Assembly: GCA_946406115.1 (NCBI GenBank)
Contig: OX291551.1
Span: 6,634,001 to 6,698,000 of the forward strand
DNA: 64,000 nucleotides
Source of the DNA: Apoda limacodes
Lineage: Eukaryota > Arthropoda > Insecta > Lepidoptera > Limacodidae
Reading direction: 5' to 3'
The notes beneath the pieces are model-generated. The model searched no databases. It was not told where the DNA came from and saw nothing but the letters and a program-made list of their open reading frames with translations. Position numbers and translations under genes: made by a program. Below are positions 9,901-24,900 of this stretch, in pieces (the first letter of the stretch is position 1; each line of letters starts with the position of its first letter).

Positions 9901-12900
9901 TACTAGCAGCATTTGAAATAACCAAGTAAGCTTTTTTCTAAACTTACTATTGCATCTCACCGGTTAAAACTTTTTTCAAAAGAGTGCAACTAGGTCTTAC
10001 AAACGCCAGTCACTTGAAAATTTAGCCAAGGGCAAGCGTAGTCATTCATTGTTTTATTTTTGGTTTTTTGCCACCCCCCTTCTGAAACTGACCCCCTTGT
10101 TCATAACCTAATGATGCTACCTGCCATTATATTATACTGTTTATTTTAATATAAATATTTTTTACCCTAACAAAGTCCACATGCGGCTCATAATGTCCTC
10201 CGATGCCGTAGTTAAGGACCTGGAGATCTTCTGAAGTGTCTATACTGAGGCCCGTCATGTCTGCAACTCGCTGCGACACACGTGCAACCGCAGGCAACTC
10301 GTCATCGTGCAACCAAGCTGACTTACTAATTCTGTAACTTGTTGCAGTGCCATTTCCTGTATCGGAATCGTGTACCGTGGCACGCTTGAACTGAAACGAT
10401 GGGGTTATGATAAGTCATTTTTAGGGTTTCGTACTTTAAGGGAAAAAACTAAAGCTTTATAAGATCACTTTGTTGTCCGTCTGTCTGTCCGTCTATCAAG
10501 AAACTTTTTCTCAGAAACACGTAAAGGTATCAAGTTAAAATTAATATCAAATACAAGCTTCTAAGTCAATGCAACAAAAAAATACGGCCGAAATACGGCC
10601 ATTTTTGTCGCATTTTTGGCATTCACAAATAAATCAAAACCTTTGGGGTACTTCCTGATGTCCTTGATTCATGAAATTTGACACAAAGCAAGGTCTTACT
10701 TCACAAATGTAGGAAAAAAACGATATTTGTTAATTTTTAGTTATAACACACTGAAAAAAATCTGTCTGTCTGTCTGACAAAAACCTTTTACTCAAGAACG
10801 CATGGAGGTATCAACTTGAAATTAATACCAAATACTAAAAAACTACGGTCACTTAAAGCTTCTAAGTCAATGCAATAAAAAATAAAATTGTAAAAATTTT
10901 AAGAAAATTTGAAGTCGAAACTTGCAATAAAAGTTTAGCTTTGTAATCGTCGAACAAAATTGTGGCACGTAGACCTAAAGTTCTATAAGAAATGACTAGG
11001 ATACCGTTCTAGTAATGGAATTTATATCTTCTACCCCCATTATCAATTTAATTTTTCTAAAAATATATAAAAAGGTAGGTACGTGTCCAATTCGAAGGCT
11101 AAATTAGCGCACATCACTTGATAGAAGAGTTGTGAAATCATAATGGTATAACCATTAAAATAAATTATCGTTATAGCCGAAGCTGAAGACTGAAGTCTCA
11201 TTATATTATTTAAGGAACCAATTCTTCAGAAAACACCCAGCCTTAAGCCAAAGAGTGTAGAATGACATCTAGGTATGTACATAGAGAACATCCATGACAC
11301 TGCCAAGAGAGCTCACCTCGTGTTAAGCATACCCCGAACCATTTATGAACTAATTATTATGTAATAATTGAACAGACATGGAATTCACCAAGAGGGTGCG
11401 CCCTATGCTTAAAACACCAACCACCAATACAAAATAGGGACCACTGTATACATATAACTTAAGACGTTAAGTATAAATGATTTGTTTCGGTTTCCATGCC
11501 GGTGTCAAGAAGTAAAAGATTCGCAAAAATCATGTCTAACAGAATTGTCCCCCCTTTAAAAGTTCTATTAGTTTGTATACATGGCGTGTTATACGTAGCA
11601 TTTCCTAGAGTTAAGCGACCAACTACGTTAAAAGTCCATCTTCCAAATGAAAATCCTCGACATACACGCAATATGGTATGGAAGGAAGTATTAAGTTAAG
11701 ACCCGATTTCATAATTAAAAGTGTGGTGATAAAAATATACTTACGAATTTGATTCATAAACTGTAAGGAAGTCAGTACTTGTTTCTAATAAAATGTTAAA
11801 CTAATTGCACTCGTGAATTTTTTTATTTTAAAAACCAGTCTATATTTTCTTATATATATGTAAGATCGAAAAATATTATTCATATTTCACCAGTAAGTAA
11901 TTTGTTTCTTAATATTATTTCCAATAAACACGATAAACCAAAAAAATCATCCAGGTACTTTGTTGTAATAGCGGCAACAGAAATACATCTTCTGTGAAAA
12001 TTTCAACTGTCTAACTATCTCGGTTCATGAGATACAGCCTGGTGACAGACGGACGGATGGACAGCGGAGTCTTAGTAATAGGGTCCCGTTTTTTACCCTT
12101 TGGGTAGGTACGGAACCCTAAAACGTGCAATAATCAGATCCAAGTTTAGTAGAGCACAAATTTGTTTTTTTTTCATAGCTTACCTTTGGCTTGGCTATCT
12201 CTTTTATTTGCTCAATCTCATTATCACTCATGACTTGATGGAAGACAAACACATCAGGATCTATGTACTTCTGTTCCACCTTTAGTGGCACCAGTCGCAG
12301 GAACGGGTGGTTTTTCGTCGCGTACCAGCACTTCAATCTAAAAAGATGATAGAGGATCGAGCAATTAAAAGTGTGTATGTTTTTCTAGGTAGATCCAGCT
12401 ATTTACAAGAAATATTTGAATGTGGTATAATCAATTTAAAGAAACCAAACTGTCGCGTCCATGAGAAAAAACCTTTAAAGCTTAAAAAAAGTAAATAAAA
12501 TGGAAATCGTTCTATATAGTTAGTACATATACAGTTTCTCTAGAAATGAGATACACTTTTGTTTTTATAATATCTGATATAACGCTATGTTTCACACAAC
12601 CTCTGTGGCTCAGTTGGTAATGACCTGCCTGCCTCTTTGCTTTTTAAAAATAAATTATTAGGAAAATTTTTGTTTTCTACATTACTACTATACAGTGACC
12701 TTTATAACAAATTTTTACCAAGAAAATCTATGAATTCTTCAATTTTCGTTGCATCAAACCATTGTTTGTTAACTTGTTAAAAAAGGCGAAATAGGTTCTC
12801 TAATTCTTAGATTACAGTATTTTATTATGATTATTAAAATCAAAATATGTCACGCGAAGTTGGCCTGTTTTTCTTTGTTTGTCATTGATTGGATTTCATA

Positions 12901-15900
12901 ACTTTTGTGTTTAGACAAGTAGATGTTAGGTGATAATCGTACCTACCAACCTATCTTAGGTTAGTACTTTCGGTATAGATACTACAACTTTAGCTCACTT
13001 AGATAGAATATCGTAAAACAAGACGATAGGAAAGCATAACCTATATCGGTCTTGGCCAATTTATGATAATGCTCGTTATTTTCCCTTTAAATACTATGTC
13101 TCTCCCTCTAGTCGGTCCCTGATGAATGGATGGTGATCATTTAGTTTCATTTCAGAGCGTAGAAATTGACTTCCTTACAAACTTAGCCGACGGAGCCTCC
13201 TTCAGATCGGTCCTTCGGGGTTTGACCTTCGACGTGATCTCCTGCAAACATTTCTTGAGATGACCAATGACTTCAAATTTTTATCCCCACGTCTGCATAT
13301 ACGTTGCTAATAGATCGTCGTGTTTAGATTTTCAACTGAGAGATAATCTAGGTAAGAGTGCATTTTGTAGTTCAAGGTATTCTTAGCATTCGTCTCCAAC
13401 GCCACATCTCGAAAACTTCAATTCTCTGACTCTTCCGGACTTTAATCGTCCAAAGTTCCAACTTCATAAGAGACGGTGAACACAAGTGCTGACACCAGCT
13501 GAATCTTGCTCTTGATTTTTGTGCCACTGTTTTTCCATATCATGGAAAGTGCTAACGTAGCGTCTTAGGCGATTGCGATTCTGCGCTTAATTTTCACTAC
13601 ACAGTTTCCGTCAATATCATGGTTCAAGTTCCAAGAAGCACTGTTATTATCTTCCAATCCATATCTATCTTTAAGCGAAATTTCAAAGCTAGCTAGCTAG
13701 CTCCATTTTGGTATTATGAATATACATCGCATAAATAGGTACCTGGTTTGATTTTGGGAAAGATCTGATTTTCTTATTATTGTCACCTTATATCTTTGTC
13801 CTAAATTTCAAAAGCTCTTGCAAACTTGGAAGCTAGATTTTTAATAATTTATGAGTCAGTGAGTGGGTGCCTAAAATAGTGATTTTTGGTTTCTCACGAC
13901 TCGGAATTCCATTTAGGACTAAGACTCGTAAAATAATAAATAATGCTTGTCATAGGTAATCTGAATCCTCATGTTAAAATTCAGTTCAGTAGCTTGAACT
14001 TGAAGGGAGGAGTAGGAACAGTGGGTTTGAAATGAGTTTTATTTCGTGTTAATAGTGCATAGCCCGTGATCCTCGGCGGGGTTGCGAGAACTTGGGCCGA
14101 GGCATTGTATAATAACATTTATATTAATATTTTATTAAAAATACTATTTATATATTATTAAAAATTCACTTAAAAATATAATTATTGTAGCTACTTGTAA
14201 CAATATACAATTTTTGAAATTATGTAACTTTGATAAAATCAAATCAACGTAAACAGCTGCCAAACATTTTTTAAAGAATGTATATCTATATATATAAAAA
14301 ATACGTGTCACGTTGTTTGTCCGCGATGGACTCCTAAACCACTGAACCGATTTTGATCAAACTTCGTAACTATCTGTTTTTGATCCAACTTAAGAGATAT
14401 GATAGTTTTTTATCTCGATCTGTTAAGTGCGAGCCAGACTCGGGCACTTTAGGTAAAAACCAACTTTTGCCGGGTTACAGAAGGACGGCAGCGGAACAAC
14501 GTTTGCCGGGACCGCTAGTTTATATATATAAAAATTATGTGTCACGTTGTTTGTCCGCGATGGACTCCTAAACTACTGAACCGATTTAAAATTTAATTTG
14601 TACACCGTGTGCAATTTGATCCAACTTGAAAGATATGATAGCTTAGATCTCAATTTATAGTTGCAATATTATTTAATTACAAATTATTTGTCTATTATTT
14701 GTTAGCTCCAAACGATTCTTCAATAGATGGCGATATGTTAAAAATACAAATGTTTCATATAAGTTACGACTAATTAGCATAACCACCACGTGTCACAATT
14801 ATCTGTTAGCTCCAAACGATTCTAACAGATGGCGATATCTGTTAACTGGATTGAGAAAGTATTCAATAGATGGCGCTTTGTTAAATATATGTCTATATAT
14901 ATACATATAAAAACGACTGCACCGACTTGGATAATTTAATTTGTGTTTATTATTGTTAGGGCAAGGTTTATATGAAATAAAAAATAGTCAAGTGGGAGTC
15001 GGACCCGCGCACTACTGGTAAACCTATTGTAATGCAATTTTGGTAAATGGTTGTGTACACCGCAGGGGAAGGTTTTTGAGAAATAAAAATTGGTCAAGCA
15101 TACGCTGGGGTTTCTGAATTAGTAGGTACAACCCCTTTAAAATAGGTGACGCGCCAGTTGTTTTAAAAAAGAGAAACAACGTTCTCCGGGTCAGCTATCT
15201 GTAATTTGATCCAATTTAAAAGATACGATACTTTTTATCTCGATCTGTCAAGTGCGACCCGGACTCGGGCACTTTAGGTAAAAACCAACGTTCGCCGGGT
15301 TACAGAGGGACGGCAGCGGAACAACGTTCGCCGGGACCGCTAGTAATTAATAAATATAAAATATTTTTTTCACAATGTTACCTTTTAGATACCTCTGTAG
15401 GGATGTCCACTTCACCGCGACAAAGGGGTTTGTACGAGTATCGTTTTGGTACCAATTTTTGATTTACTTTCTTTGGCATTTCCTGGTTGGTTGTTCCAGT
15501 ATCCTTGAAAAAGTTTTCTTTTATCAATTTTTTTTCTAATCGTGTGGAAAGTTTTAACAAAAATAGGAGGCTATCTGGAATTTATATAGCAAATGGTTCA
15601 CGAAACATTATAAAGACTAATTATTAGTAAGCTTTCTGTTGGCCGCTTTAAACATTGCCTACCCATAAATGTTTCTATCCCTTCAATTAATAGAACCAGA
15701 TATAACTTTAAAGCTGCCGCACTGAAAAAAAAGATTGAGTATTTTTTTCATTTGGTTGAGTTTTTTAATACTATTTATTTGTAAGCAGCTTCGTACAGCA
15801 TGTTATTGAATATGAAGAAATTTAAAGTTTGTGTGGTAATGAATAGGACTTGCAATTTATCGGCACATTCAATACTTATGGTCTTATGAGGCGGACTTAT

Positions 15901-18900
15901 AAGGTTCCCCATTGCTGTACTAAATTAAAGTCTCTGGAAGTAATCGTCCAAACTCGCGGCGACTTACGACGGGCTGAAGTCGAGTCAGTGGGGTATGCGA
16001 TTATTGCTGATAAAAAGTAATTTTTTAACAAGCACTGTGCATGAACAGATATAAAACAGTGTAGTTAAATACCATATTTCTGTGACTTTTCCACATCTTC
16101 TCATTCTCGACGATTTTCTTCTCATAACGTGGAACATTGCCCCGCGCTGGAGAATGGCCTGGTTCTATTTCCAACAACTTTTTGGTCCACTCTAAAGTGG
16201 ATTTCATATCGCCTAAAGCAAATTAAAATTATCACGTAAGTATAAATAGGTATAATTAATTTAGTTAACCTTATGAGCGTAAGCGGTTAAGATAAATGTA
16301 ATAATAATAAATAATAAATTAGTTCAGTACCAAGTACCGCACGAGCAACTTCTTTTGAGAATATTTTATTGTCTTTAAAAAACAGTTTTTTATTGATAAA
16401 AAACCAAACACTTTGGCAAAACCTTATTTGCTCACACGGGCTCTTTCTTTGGCCCGTTATGACACTGTATACGAGCAAGTATGATTAAAAAAAATATGGT
16501 TTCAACGATTAGGACTAACTTGATTACTTGAATTTGATAATAATAAAAAATATAAAAAAAAATTAAAGAAAAGTTTCCAAAAAAGGGTTTGAATGATAAA
16601 AAAAATTGTTATTTTTTTTTTTCGACACTCATTTGTTTTTTTGAGATAACGTTAATTTTGCTAAAAATGTTTTATTATCACTGGTTTTTTTTTAATATAA
16701 AATAGTTTTAAAATTATTAACTAACCGGACTGTTGCTACTAAAAAGGTATCAATAGTTCGGTTCTTTGTCACAACCGAACTACTGCAACTTAAAAGTTTC
16801 AGTAGTTCGGTCAACCGGACTTCTGCAACAAGAGCGTAAATTATCCCACCTCAGTTACAGACTATAGTATTACCTAGAGCTAATATTGTCTAGCCAACTT
16901 TAGAAAGGGTATATATACACTTTGGGAATTCCTGTTCTACATGCACTGATCATTTTGTGGAGTTGCGGGGAACTACAGAATACAAAACGCATAGCGAAGT
17001 GTACGTTATGGTAATTATTGTGATCGGGAGACTCTATGTTAAGAGGCAGTACTACCTAAATTGCATTTTTTTGGCAAATGTTTCTCCGGATCCGCTGAGC
17101 AGATACGACTAAAATTTAATGTCTGTGTTCTTTGGGATATGGTTAAGACCCTGAAAAACGTGAAAGCTCGATAAATGAACTTTTGTTCGATAGAACAAAA
17201 TCCTAAAGTGACCCCTATTCATAGTTTTTTTTGAAATCTCCAAAGTCTTAAGTACTATTAGTTTACAATTTTGTAAAAGCATAGCTGTGATAGTGGTATA
17301 TTTAGAACCTGAAAAAACGCATTTTTCGATAATTCATGTATTTCAATGTAAAAATTAGACAATTGTGATGTAGCTGCACTACTCACGCACGCTTAGTACA
17401 CATCGCATCAGCCTTGTTTTCATTGTTGCGTGGTACTGCTTCTTAATAAAAATAAATGGTATAAAATTAAATATTTAAGTATTAAATACTGGGCATGACG
17501 TGCAGTTTCATAAGCCGAAATCCTTTTTTTCACGAAAGTTACGATTGGGATTAAAATATTTTTACTCAGTTCTTCTCTACAGCTATCGTTGTGCCAAAAA
17601 TGTAGTCAATGGTATGCACTGTTACGACACGTGGTGAATAGTGTCTACTGAAAATATATTAAAATGGGACCCCTTGTTAAGGATAAAAAGTATTAGTATA
17701 GATAAACATAACAATCTAAATTTATACAAACCTCTTAAATAGTAGGAGTAGGTAATGTACTCCAAGATGTCAACTTCGTCAAAGAGGTATTCATCGCTCT
17801 TATGACGATACTTTTGTAAGGCCTCCTTCATCCACGCTATACAGTATCCGTACTCCTTCTGATTGTAGAGCCCTCGACCCAGCTCGAAGCAGTCTCCAGT
17901 CGACATTGGTGAGCTGAGACATAAGACAAGTATATATAAATAGCCCAGCCAAGTAGTAAGAAGCATAAAGAAGTGGTGTTGCCCAATTATGTTACAGACC
18001 TTTACCTACTAGCAAAATATATTTGAATAAAATTAAGACATTATTGTTTTCTTACTTACGTTTATTGAAATAGCGAAAGGACAGCTATAATAGGAAAAAT
18101 ACTAATAACGCTAAAATAAGTCAAGATATTTATAGAATCATGGTGTCCCTGACCACAAGTAGAAAATTTATTTTATAAATATCTAAAAGATTTCACAAAA
18201 ATTAACACCATTGACTCGCTTTTTAACCGACTACAAAAAAAGGAGGAGGTTCTCAATTCGAATGTAAATATTTTTATACATAACTGTCCAAAAACGGAGT
18301 GATTTAAAATAATAATAACCGCAAGAGACATAGGCTAGGTTGTAAAACAACCAAGGGTTTGGATATGGTGGAAAAATTATCAAAAATAATCTATGTATAT
18401 GAATAAACTTTATGATCATAGATTCTAAAAATAATCAACACTAGGGTACTTTGCCGAGAACTTTGCTAAATAGTTCAATAGACATACTCAATTGGAACTT
18501 GTAAATTTGAATGTGACGTGGTTGGTCTTGTTGAACCAATAAATGGAAATTTAGACTACATCTGTTAAAACGTATAAGTCTATAAGATAATGTAAATATA
18601 TTTTAAAATACTGTTTCAGGTACAATGAAGTAGGGCCATTCGTAGAAGATAACTTTTGAATTTGGACACTCGAAAAGACAGAAAGCAACAGTGATACTTT
18701 TTGTGAGCTTTTGGTTAGCAGTTAATTGACAGATGCTTGACCTAGAGATGGTCATCTTGTTATTTAGTAATTTATAAAGAAAATAAAGCATCAAGGAGTC
18801 CACTACTTAAGTGTGCTCACCTATATAAAACTAGAATATCTATGCGTGGAAGCTGAGGTTGGATGTTTTGTTTCTGAGGGAAACGTCGGTGTTCCCATCA

Positions 18901-21900
18901 AAGAGCTTTAGAATATCCCCACTTGAATGGGATCAATGGGATTTCCCAATACTCAAACTATCTCCCAGCTAAATTTCATCGTAATCGGTAGAGCGGTTTA
19001 AGTGTGAAGATGTAACAGGCCGACAGACAAAGTTACTTTCGCATTTATAATATTATTATGGATTTAGTTATCTATGCAAATAAAAATTAGTGCTTTTTAA
19101 CAAATATAACTATTCGCTATAGTCGGACGCGACCCGAATAAAGAAATCAATCTTAGATATTGATCTCTAATAAAATTACTTAAGCCTTTGATTAGAACAG
19201 AAAATATCAGAAACTTTATCATAACTTCAGTCAATTAGGTTTTACATTCAAACAATGATCGAAAAGTCATTGAAGGATTTCACTGAAGATAATAAAAAAA
19301 AACAAACGGCTTCAAAAAGATGCACTAAAAAGGTAAAAATAATTACTTATTTCTAAAAATCTGATCTGAATTACAGTTTGAAGTTGGTTTCTATTTACCT
19401 AACAGTTAATAACACGATTTACTTGCATGATTTAGAAATAAGTAATTATTTTTAACTTTTTAGTGCATCTTTTTGAAGCCGGTTGTTTTTTTTTATTAAA
19501 AAGTTTAATTTTTACTTTTGAGTGACGAAGTGCTTTTTTCGAGGAAAAGTTATTAGGATGACTTTTTCAAGGGAAAGTTATTTGGAATTGTCTACAAACT
19601 AAAATACTGAATCGATTTGGATAAAATTTCTATTGGACCAACTCGCAAGTATATCCTGTCGAATAAAAAAAAAATTACGTAAATCGGTTCATAAACAAAA
19701 AAGTTATGGCTGAACATCCATAAAAAAAAAATAAAAAAAAAATATATATACAGTCGAATTCAGAACCTCCTCCTTATTTTGAAGTCGGTTAAAAACAGCA
19801 GCATTTAACGTATAAGATAAATATTGAAATGAAAATTTAATTCTTGTCTTATTTCTACTTGCACAGAACATGTGCACCTATTTACCAGACTTTTTAAAAT
19901 ATAATTTTTTCATTTACAAATAGAGGTGAAACAAGGTCGACATCTGCCAGATGGCATTTGTAGGTAGTGTAGACCTCAAAATCGGAATTTAATTAGCATC
20001 CAATAGTAGATTAAGTAAAGACAAGTGATTAAGTTACTGTAAATAAGCATCCTAGATTTACGCATACTAAGTTTAAAAAATATGCAGCTAGAATATCTGT
20101 GTGTGCACACAGCTTCATCAAATCTTTCCTTGAAACAGTCACAGTAAGAAAAAAGTTTTTCTTTTTCTGATTTGTGCAATATTACTGCCGGTGTTCCGCA
20201 AGGTGGTGTGTTGTCTCCACGCCTATTTTCTCTATTCATCAATACTATCACTCTCAAATTAATTTCTCTCTACCATCTGTATGCAGACAATCTCTAAATT
20301 CATACTCATGCATCAATTGACAATATTAACCAAGCCATTGAAAATGTCAATTTAGATCTTAATACAATAGGTGAATGGAGCAAAAGTATGGCCTTAGGAT
20401 TAATCATCAAAAGTTTCAAGCCATAATTATTGGTAGTATTTGATTTCGCTTAAATTGGACGGCGTTACTAATCCTAACAGTGAATTTGTTAAAAACCTAC
20501 CTACGAGATAAAAGAAATGCGCAGAAATTTTTATACCAAATGTATAAAATTTTCAACACCAAATGTCAGTGAGATAAGAGCCAGTGTATTTATAAACGGT
20601 GAGCAGTTTGATATTGTAGATAATACAGTATTCTTATGTATTTGTGTAAGACTCAAAGTTTCAGTGGGGCCTACATATAGGTAGATTGGCGAATGGGCTT
20701 AGTTCTGCAGTATTCACGGTTAAAAAGATTCGTAAACGTACGGCCGAAGCTACGGCCCGGATAGTATATTTCTTCAGCTACTTTCATAGCGTGACGTACT
20801 ACGATATTTTACTATGGGGACACGCAGCTGATATTCAAACAATTTTTGTGCTGCAGAGGGCTGTTCGACTAATTTACAATCTATCCTATAGACACCCTTT
20901 AAGAGATAAATTTAAGGAAATCAAGGTCTTAACCTTACCGTTTCAGTATATATTAGATAATTTAATTTATGTTCATAAAAATATTGATTGCTTTAACAGG
21001 AATAGCGATATTCATAATCATAATACTCGAAATAGACAGAAACTTGCTCTGATCCACACTTAATAAAAGGCTTAATAAAATAGACTATCTGACCCAGCGA
21101 ACGTTGTTTCTTGTTTAGGGTTCCGTACCCAAAGGGTAAAAAACGGAACCCTATTACTAAGACTCCACTGTTCGTCCGTCCGTCCGTCTGCCACCAGGCT
21201 GTATCTCATCAACCGTGATACATAGTTGAAATTTCACAGAAGATTTATTTCTGTTGCCGCTATAACAATAGAATAAAATATATATTTAAGGGGCAGCAAC
21301 AAACGTAATTTTTTTGTTAGTTTTTGCTCGATATTGATAAAAGCAACAGGTAGACGCTTGAAATATTCACAGAATATTTAGTTATAATTATATTCACTTA
21401 AAAAAATAATAATTAAATTGAAATAAAACAAACATTTAAGGGGGGCCCCCATACAAAAAACGTGATTTTTTTACCGTTTTTATAGGAAATGGTAAGGAAC
21501 CCTTATTGCGCGAGTCCGACTCGCACTTGACCCTTTATTTCTTTCTCAGAAACATTCCCCGGCGTGTGTATAACAACTAAACAAAATTTCACTACAAACG
21601 GTTTACCCTTATTGCGCGAGTCCGACTCACACTTGACTCTTTCGGAAAATACTTTCTTATATGCTGCCTACGTCATACAAAGGACACACCCTCCAAGTTT
21701 TAGTAGGTCTCTACGATCAGCGATCATCGAAGAAGATCAGTGGATTAGGCTGTGCGTTGATCCGTCAGTCAGTCATTCAGGGCAAAGGATTTTAAACCGG
21801 ACTCAGAATCTGTTTGCAATTCGTGTAAACAAAAATGACCTTGACACGCGTCTTTCGCTTTGTAAGTCTATGCAACATATACATAAATACGTATAATATT

Positions 21901-24900
21901 TCTCATTGTAAATTTGAAGTTTTGTAGATTTTAGGTTTAATCAGTGTCGTGATTTGAAAACCAGTTAAAGAATGTGACAATAAAGGTACTCATGTAAGTA
22001 TTTTAATGATTTATGAATAAATTACCAGAAAAAGTGAATATTAAGTAAAGTTGGGTTATGTTTACAAGATTTGCACAGAGATTTTGAGTCAGGTTTATAT
22101 ATATTACTCCCTCGCAGCCTAGTTGGTAGTGTAGCCGACAGCTGTGCAGAGGGTGTGGGTTCGATTCCCGCATTGGACAAACATTAATGTGATAAAAAAA
22201 AAATTGTGTTTGTCTTGAGTCTGGGTGTATTTATGTATAATATGTATGTATTTACCGAAAAAAATAAAAGAAATATATATGTATGTGTATCCGCTGTCTG
22301 GTACCCATAACACTAGCTTTGCTTACTTTAGGGTCAGACAGCGCTGTGTGTAATGTCCCAAAATATATTTATTTATTATTTATTTATTTATTACACAAGT
22401 CAACACGAATTTTGTGCCTGAGTTCTGTGTACCCGATTTTGATTTCTTATACCTAATTTATAAAAGAAATAATATTTTCATCTCATAAAGTTAGCTTTTT
22501 TGAATGGACCCCTAAGCATTTAGCAAAAATCGTTTTTTCATTTTCAATTTATTCAATTTATTTTTAAAAATTGAGTTTTTGATTATTTTTAAATGTAAAA
22601 AATCAAACAATAGTCATTAAAACACAAACAAAATAAAAAACAGTTTTTTTTTGTTGACTAATGTTATTATACACAAAACAACAAACACCTAAAAAGTGTA
22701 TAACCTTCAAATGAGGTACTAATATAGTACGGTGACTTTCGAAACATTCCGATTTTAATGAGTATTTGCTTTTGTTTTTAAATGAGTTCAACCTCTTTTG
22801 AATAAAATCGAATTGAGTTGTCAAACATGTGTCAAAATAAAATGTTATTTAAATCAAAAGCACTAAGGAGTATTGATATCAACTTCGAAGCAAATGAATG
22901 CCAAAATAATTTTCTTCCCATTTTTTACTCCCCTAGAGCACCAACACATTTACAATCGCTCATTTGCTGTTTTACCCATTAAACTTTGGAATACATTAAC
23001 ACTATCTATTAGACGCTTACAATCAGCCACTAGTTTTAAAAACCAAGTGAAAATGCATTTCCTTAACTTAGATTCTCAGTTTTCTCTTTTACTCGTACCG
23101 TAACTTCAATAAGACTTCTAGTTAATTAAATTGTTCTATATTATCCTCTTTATCAATACGTGTTTATTATATGTATATTTAATGTATTTTATGCATTTTT
23201 CTCTATCTAATGTGAAAGAACACAGAGCATTATATTATCTTTTACTATAATAATCTTTTAGTCAGCAAATATACAGCACCTAGTAGCTTATTCAATGCGA
23301 TACTTCAAGAGAGTAGCTTTTAAATTAATATTGTGATATGACAGTAAAGTAGACACTCACCTATAAACAACTCCGTTTAGTTTTCCAGCTGATAACTCAT
23401 TCACCTTCAATTGATAAGTATTTTGAAGCCTGGCCAAAGCTTGTACAGCGCCCTCTAGGTCTTCGCGACTTGGATATTTAACATCTTCGTGAGTCATAGT
23501 TATGTTTTTTACGTTTTCTGTAACGAAAATTAAAAGTCTTCATTATACGATACATAAGTCTCGTCCGCATTTCCACAAATTACTACTACGCTCTGGAAGC
23601 GGTTCTGAAGTTTGATATTTTCTATTCGGTAGGTATGCACGCAATCCTTAGATGAAACGTTGAATTTATCAGTTGGTTTATTTTAATTTCAGTGACTCTT
23701 ACCGTTCGGTGAACACTAATGGTTTTTACCCTATGGATCACAGAGGCTCGACTGAATATTCAATTAGAAGTCTGGATAAAGTTAATTCTATTTCGACGTC
23801 AATTTGATAAAACGCCTTTAAACTGTAAACGGGGGGGGGGGTGTTACACAAAAAGTCACGACATGCAGATTATATGTCCTTTTGTACCCTAGATTTCAGA
23901 AACTAATAGAGACACAGCAGGGTGAGACATATTTAGTACTTCCGACTTGCTAAAACAACCTGACCTTGCAAGAAGTGTTTAAAATCGGTCTGTCAAGATT
24001 TTTTATTTTTAAATTTCAAAGAAATTTTGAAAGAAAATAATTTTTAAGCCGCTAACTATTTTTCTCACAGTTAACCTCAAGATAGGTGTGATTTGAAAAC
24101 GTCATAAGATTTCAGGTTTACAGAGGCTTAATTTGATATGCGTTACTAAGTGTTACCATATTTATATCATAAACTTTCAGGCCGATATTACTTATACTTA
24201 ACTTATACTTTTTTTTATTATTAAATTTGTTAAGGTTTACACAAGTTGAGATATTTATCAATAAGAGCAATGTGATATACTCCTTTTAAGAGCCTTTGAT
24301 TGTATCCTTTTCCTTAATGTGTGTTTGATAATTGAAAGAAAACAATTTTCAGGTCGCTAACTATTTTTCTCACAGTTAACCCCGAAATAGGTGTCTTTTG
24401 AAAACTTCATAAAATTTATGGTTTAAAGAGGCTCAATTTGATATACGTCACTAAGTGTTACCACATATTTAACAGAAGCTGGTATGTATCACATGATTAA
24501 CTTTACTTTATTTACTTTTTTTTTTTTATTAAATTTGGAGCAATTTATTATGAATTAAAATATTTATTTATAAGAAAAATGTAAAATGTTTGTTTTAAGA
24601 GCCTTTCTTAACTATTTCTTTAACAGATTTATAGTGGGCTTCATATTTAACCCCTGATCTTTTATTTTTGTACATTAATTAGTTGTTAATTAAAACTTTA
24701 GTGTCTCTCTTCCAATAATTTGCATTTAAACCATTATCTCTGTCTTTTTATTAAGTGTGAAAGATGTGGTATTATTCAATTTCAGTAAAAAGGTGAATTT
24801 CAAAGAGAAAAATATTTTGCAGCCTTAAATATTCTTCATTATATTTTTCAGATATTTGTTCAGTAAATTATTTCATTAAAATCCTTTAATTTTTAATTTG

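Noticed and set aside
15504..15560. Upstream extension of P4HA exon 6
   Set aside because: Lys/Leu-rich text without family similarity; its possible acceptors do not match the phase of exon 5. The border at 15503 fits better.
17622..17731. C-terminal part of the open frame around P4HA exon 4
   Set aside because: Lies beyond the splice donor at 17731; it is intron read-through.
22115..22180. Possible tRNA gene
   Set aside because: Box-A and box-B-like words are present, but no full cloverleaf, and the same sequence with the same unique tail occurs at 62.1 kb; it is a SINE head.
23831..23841. G-run as a functional element
   Set aside because: An 11-base homopolymer in an intron is most simply slippage or a sequencing artefact.
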